Assembly (NCBI GenBank): GCA_937906765.1
Contig: CALCUV010000171.1
Span: forward strand, 1 to 6,302
Direction of reading: 5' to 3'
Source of the DNA: an uncultured Prevotella sp.
GTDB taxonomy: Bacteria > Bacteroidota > Bacteroidia > Bacteroidales > Bacteroidaceae
Length of the DNA: 6,302 nucleotides
In this document: piece after piece, positions 6,026-6,302 of the stretch
Numbering within the stretch: position 1 is the stretch's first letter
How the letters are laid out: the number at the start of each line of letters is the position of its first letter
Notes under the pieces: generated by a model
What the model was told of the DNA's origin: nothing
The model's database searches: none
Seen by the model: only the letters and a program-made list of their open reading frames with translations
Position numbers and translations under genes: made by a program

Positions 6026-6302
6026 ATGCAAGAAATATTGAACCTCATCACCGGCATGGCGCCCTACTTGCTTTTGGGATTCTTCCTCGCAGGATTGATG
6101 CATGCTTTCGTTCCCCCAACGCTCTACCGCCGCTTCCTGGGTGGCGCTTCATTTCGCAGTGTGTTTAATGCCGCGCTCTTAGGAATTCCCCTTCCGCTAT
6201 GTTCTTGCGGTGTAATCCCCACAGCAATGTCCTTACATAAAGAAGGGGCAAGCAAAGGGGCAAGTAAAGGGGCAAGTAAGCGGCAAGCAAGCGGCAAGCA
6301 AG
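6026..6302 (+). CDS. Metal permease, SO_0444/YraQ type (N-terminal part, cut by window end)
   Basis: An open frame starts at ATG 6026 and runs off the window, giving about 92 residues. It is not among long frames because it has no stop here. It begins MQEILNLITGMAPYLLLGFF and continues LAGLMHAFVPPTLYRRFLGG, then ALLGIPLPLCSCGVIPTAMS and LHKEGASKGA. The first hydrophobic helix, the FVP..LYRRFLGG loop and the PLCSCGVIPTA motif, with its Cys-x-Cys pair (C60, C62), are hallmarks of the inner-membrane permease family annotated as SO_0444 Cu/Zn efflux transporter (older name DUF318/YraQ). The cysteines probably handle metal. From residue 78 on, the expected conserved sequence is replaced by S-K-G-A-type repeats from a tandem repeat. 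No Shine-Dalgarno is seen; the upstream bases are AT-rich. The family call is firm; the metal and direction are not. Confidence 0.8.
   Translation, partial: MQEILNLITGMAPYLLLGFFLAGLMHAFVPPTLYRRFLGGASFRSVFNAALLGIPLPLCSCGVIPTAMSLHKEGASKGASKGASKRQASGKQ
6245..6302 (+). repeat. Short tandem repeat at window end, inside the permease gene
   Basis: Three 12-base units (ggggcaagcaaa, ggggcaagtaaa, ggggcaagtaag at 6245-6280) are followed by two identical 11-base units (cggcaagcaag at 6281-6291 and 6292-6302). The window ends exactly at a unit boundary. The first unit falls on the codons of the conserved EGASKGA segment. Units of 11 bases shift the frame with every change in copy number. It may be a real slippage tract or an assembly or read artefact at a contig end. 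Confidence 0.75.

Noticed and set aside
6245..6302. CRISPR-like array
   Set aside because: The units are 11-12 bases, directly adjacent, with no spacers. It is a simple tandem repeat inside a coding frame.

Overview
The window looks like a piece of a Bacteroidales chromosome, probably Prevotella or Bacteroides related. The large gene is preceded by a promoter of the Bacteroidetes type (TTTG-like box, about 20 bp, then TAnnTTTG) and has an AT-rich leader with no Shine-Dalgarno sequence. Its protein ends in the short 'YDLSGR...GVYIVNGKK' tail common on exported proteins of this group. The assignment is an inference from style and protein families, not from a search.

Layout. Positions 1-191 hold no gene I can support. 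They contain short GTGAG-rich direct repeats and a long imperfect inverted repeat. A promoter lies at about 192-223, with a small hairpin at the expected 5' end of the transcript. Positions 292-5787 encode one very large exported protein of 1831 residues (about 200 kDa). In order it carries a signal peptide, a GH20 beta-N-acetylhexosaminidase, a beta-sandwich, a helical spacer, a beta-trefoil-like module, a LamG-like module, a second beta-trefoil-like module, a GH33 sialidase and a C-terminal tail. A strong intrinsic terminator at 5822-5859 ends the transcript. After a 166-base gap containing a Fur-box-like palindrome, the start of a metal-permease gene of the SO_0444/YraQ type begins at 6026 and runs off the window. 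Its last visible bases are a short tandem repeat.

How it fits together. The large protein joins two exo-glycosidases that act one after the other on host glycans. The sialidase removes terminal sialic acid, and the hexosaminidase removes N-acetylhexosamines exposed further in. The trefoil and LamG modules probably bind glycan. The catalytic residues of both domains appear intact, so this is best read as a bifunctional secreted enzyme acting on mucin or glycoprotein glycans. The permease is a separate transcription unit, unrelated to glycan breakdown. Both window edges lie in or near short repeats, and the odd length suggests this may be a whole contig whose assembly stopped at repeats.

The fused enzyme is the main object of interest. 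I see no evidence of a wholly new kind of system such as defence, mobile or RNA-based machinery.
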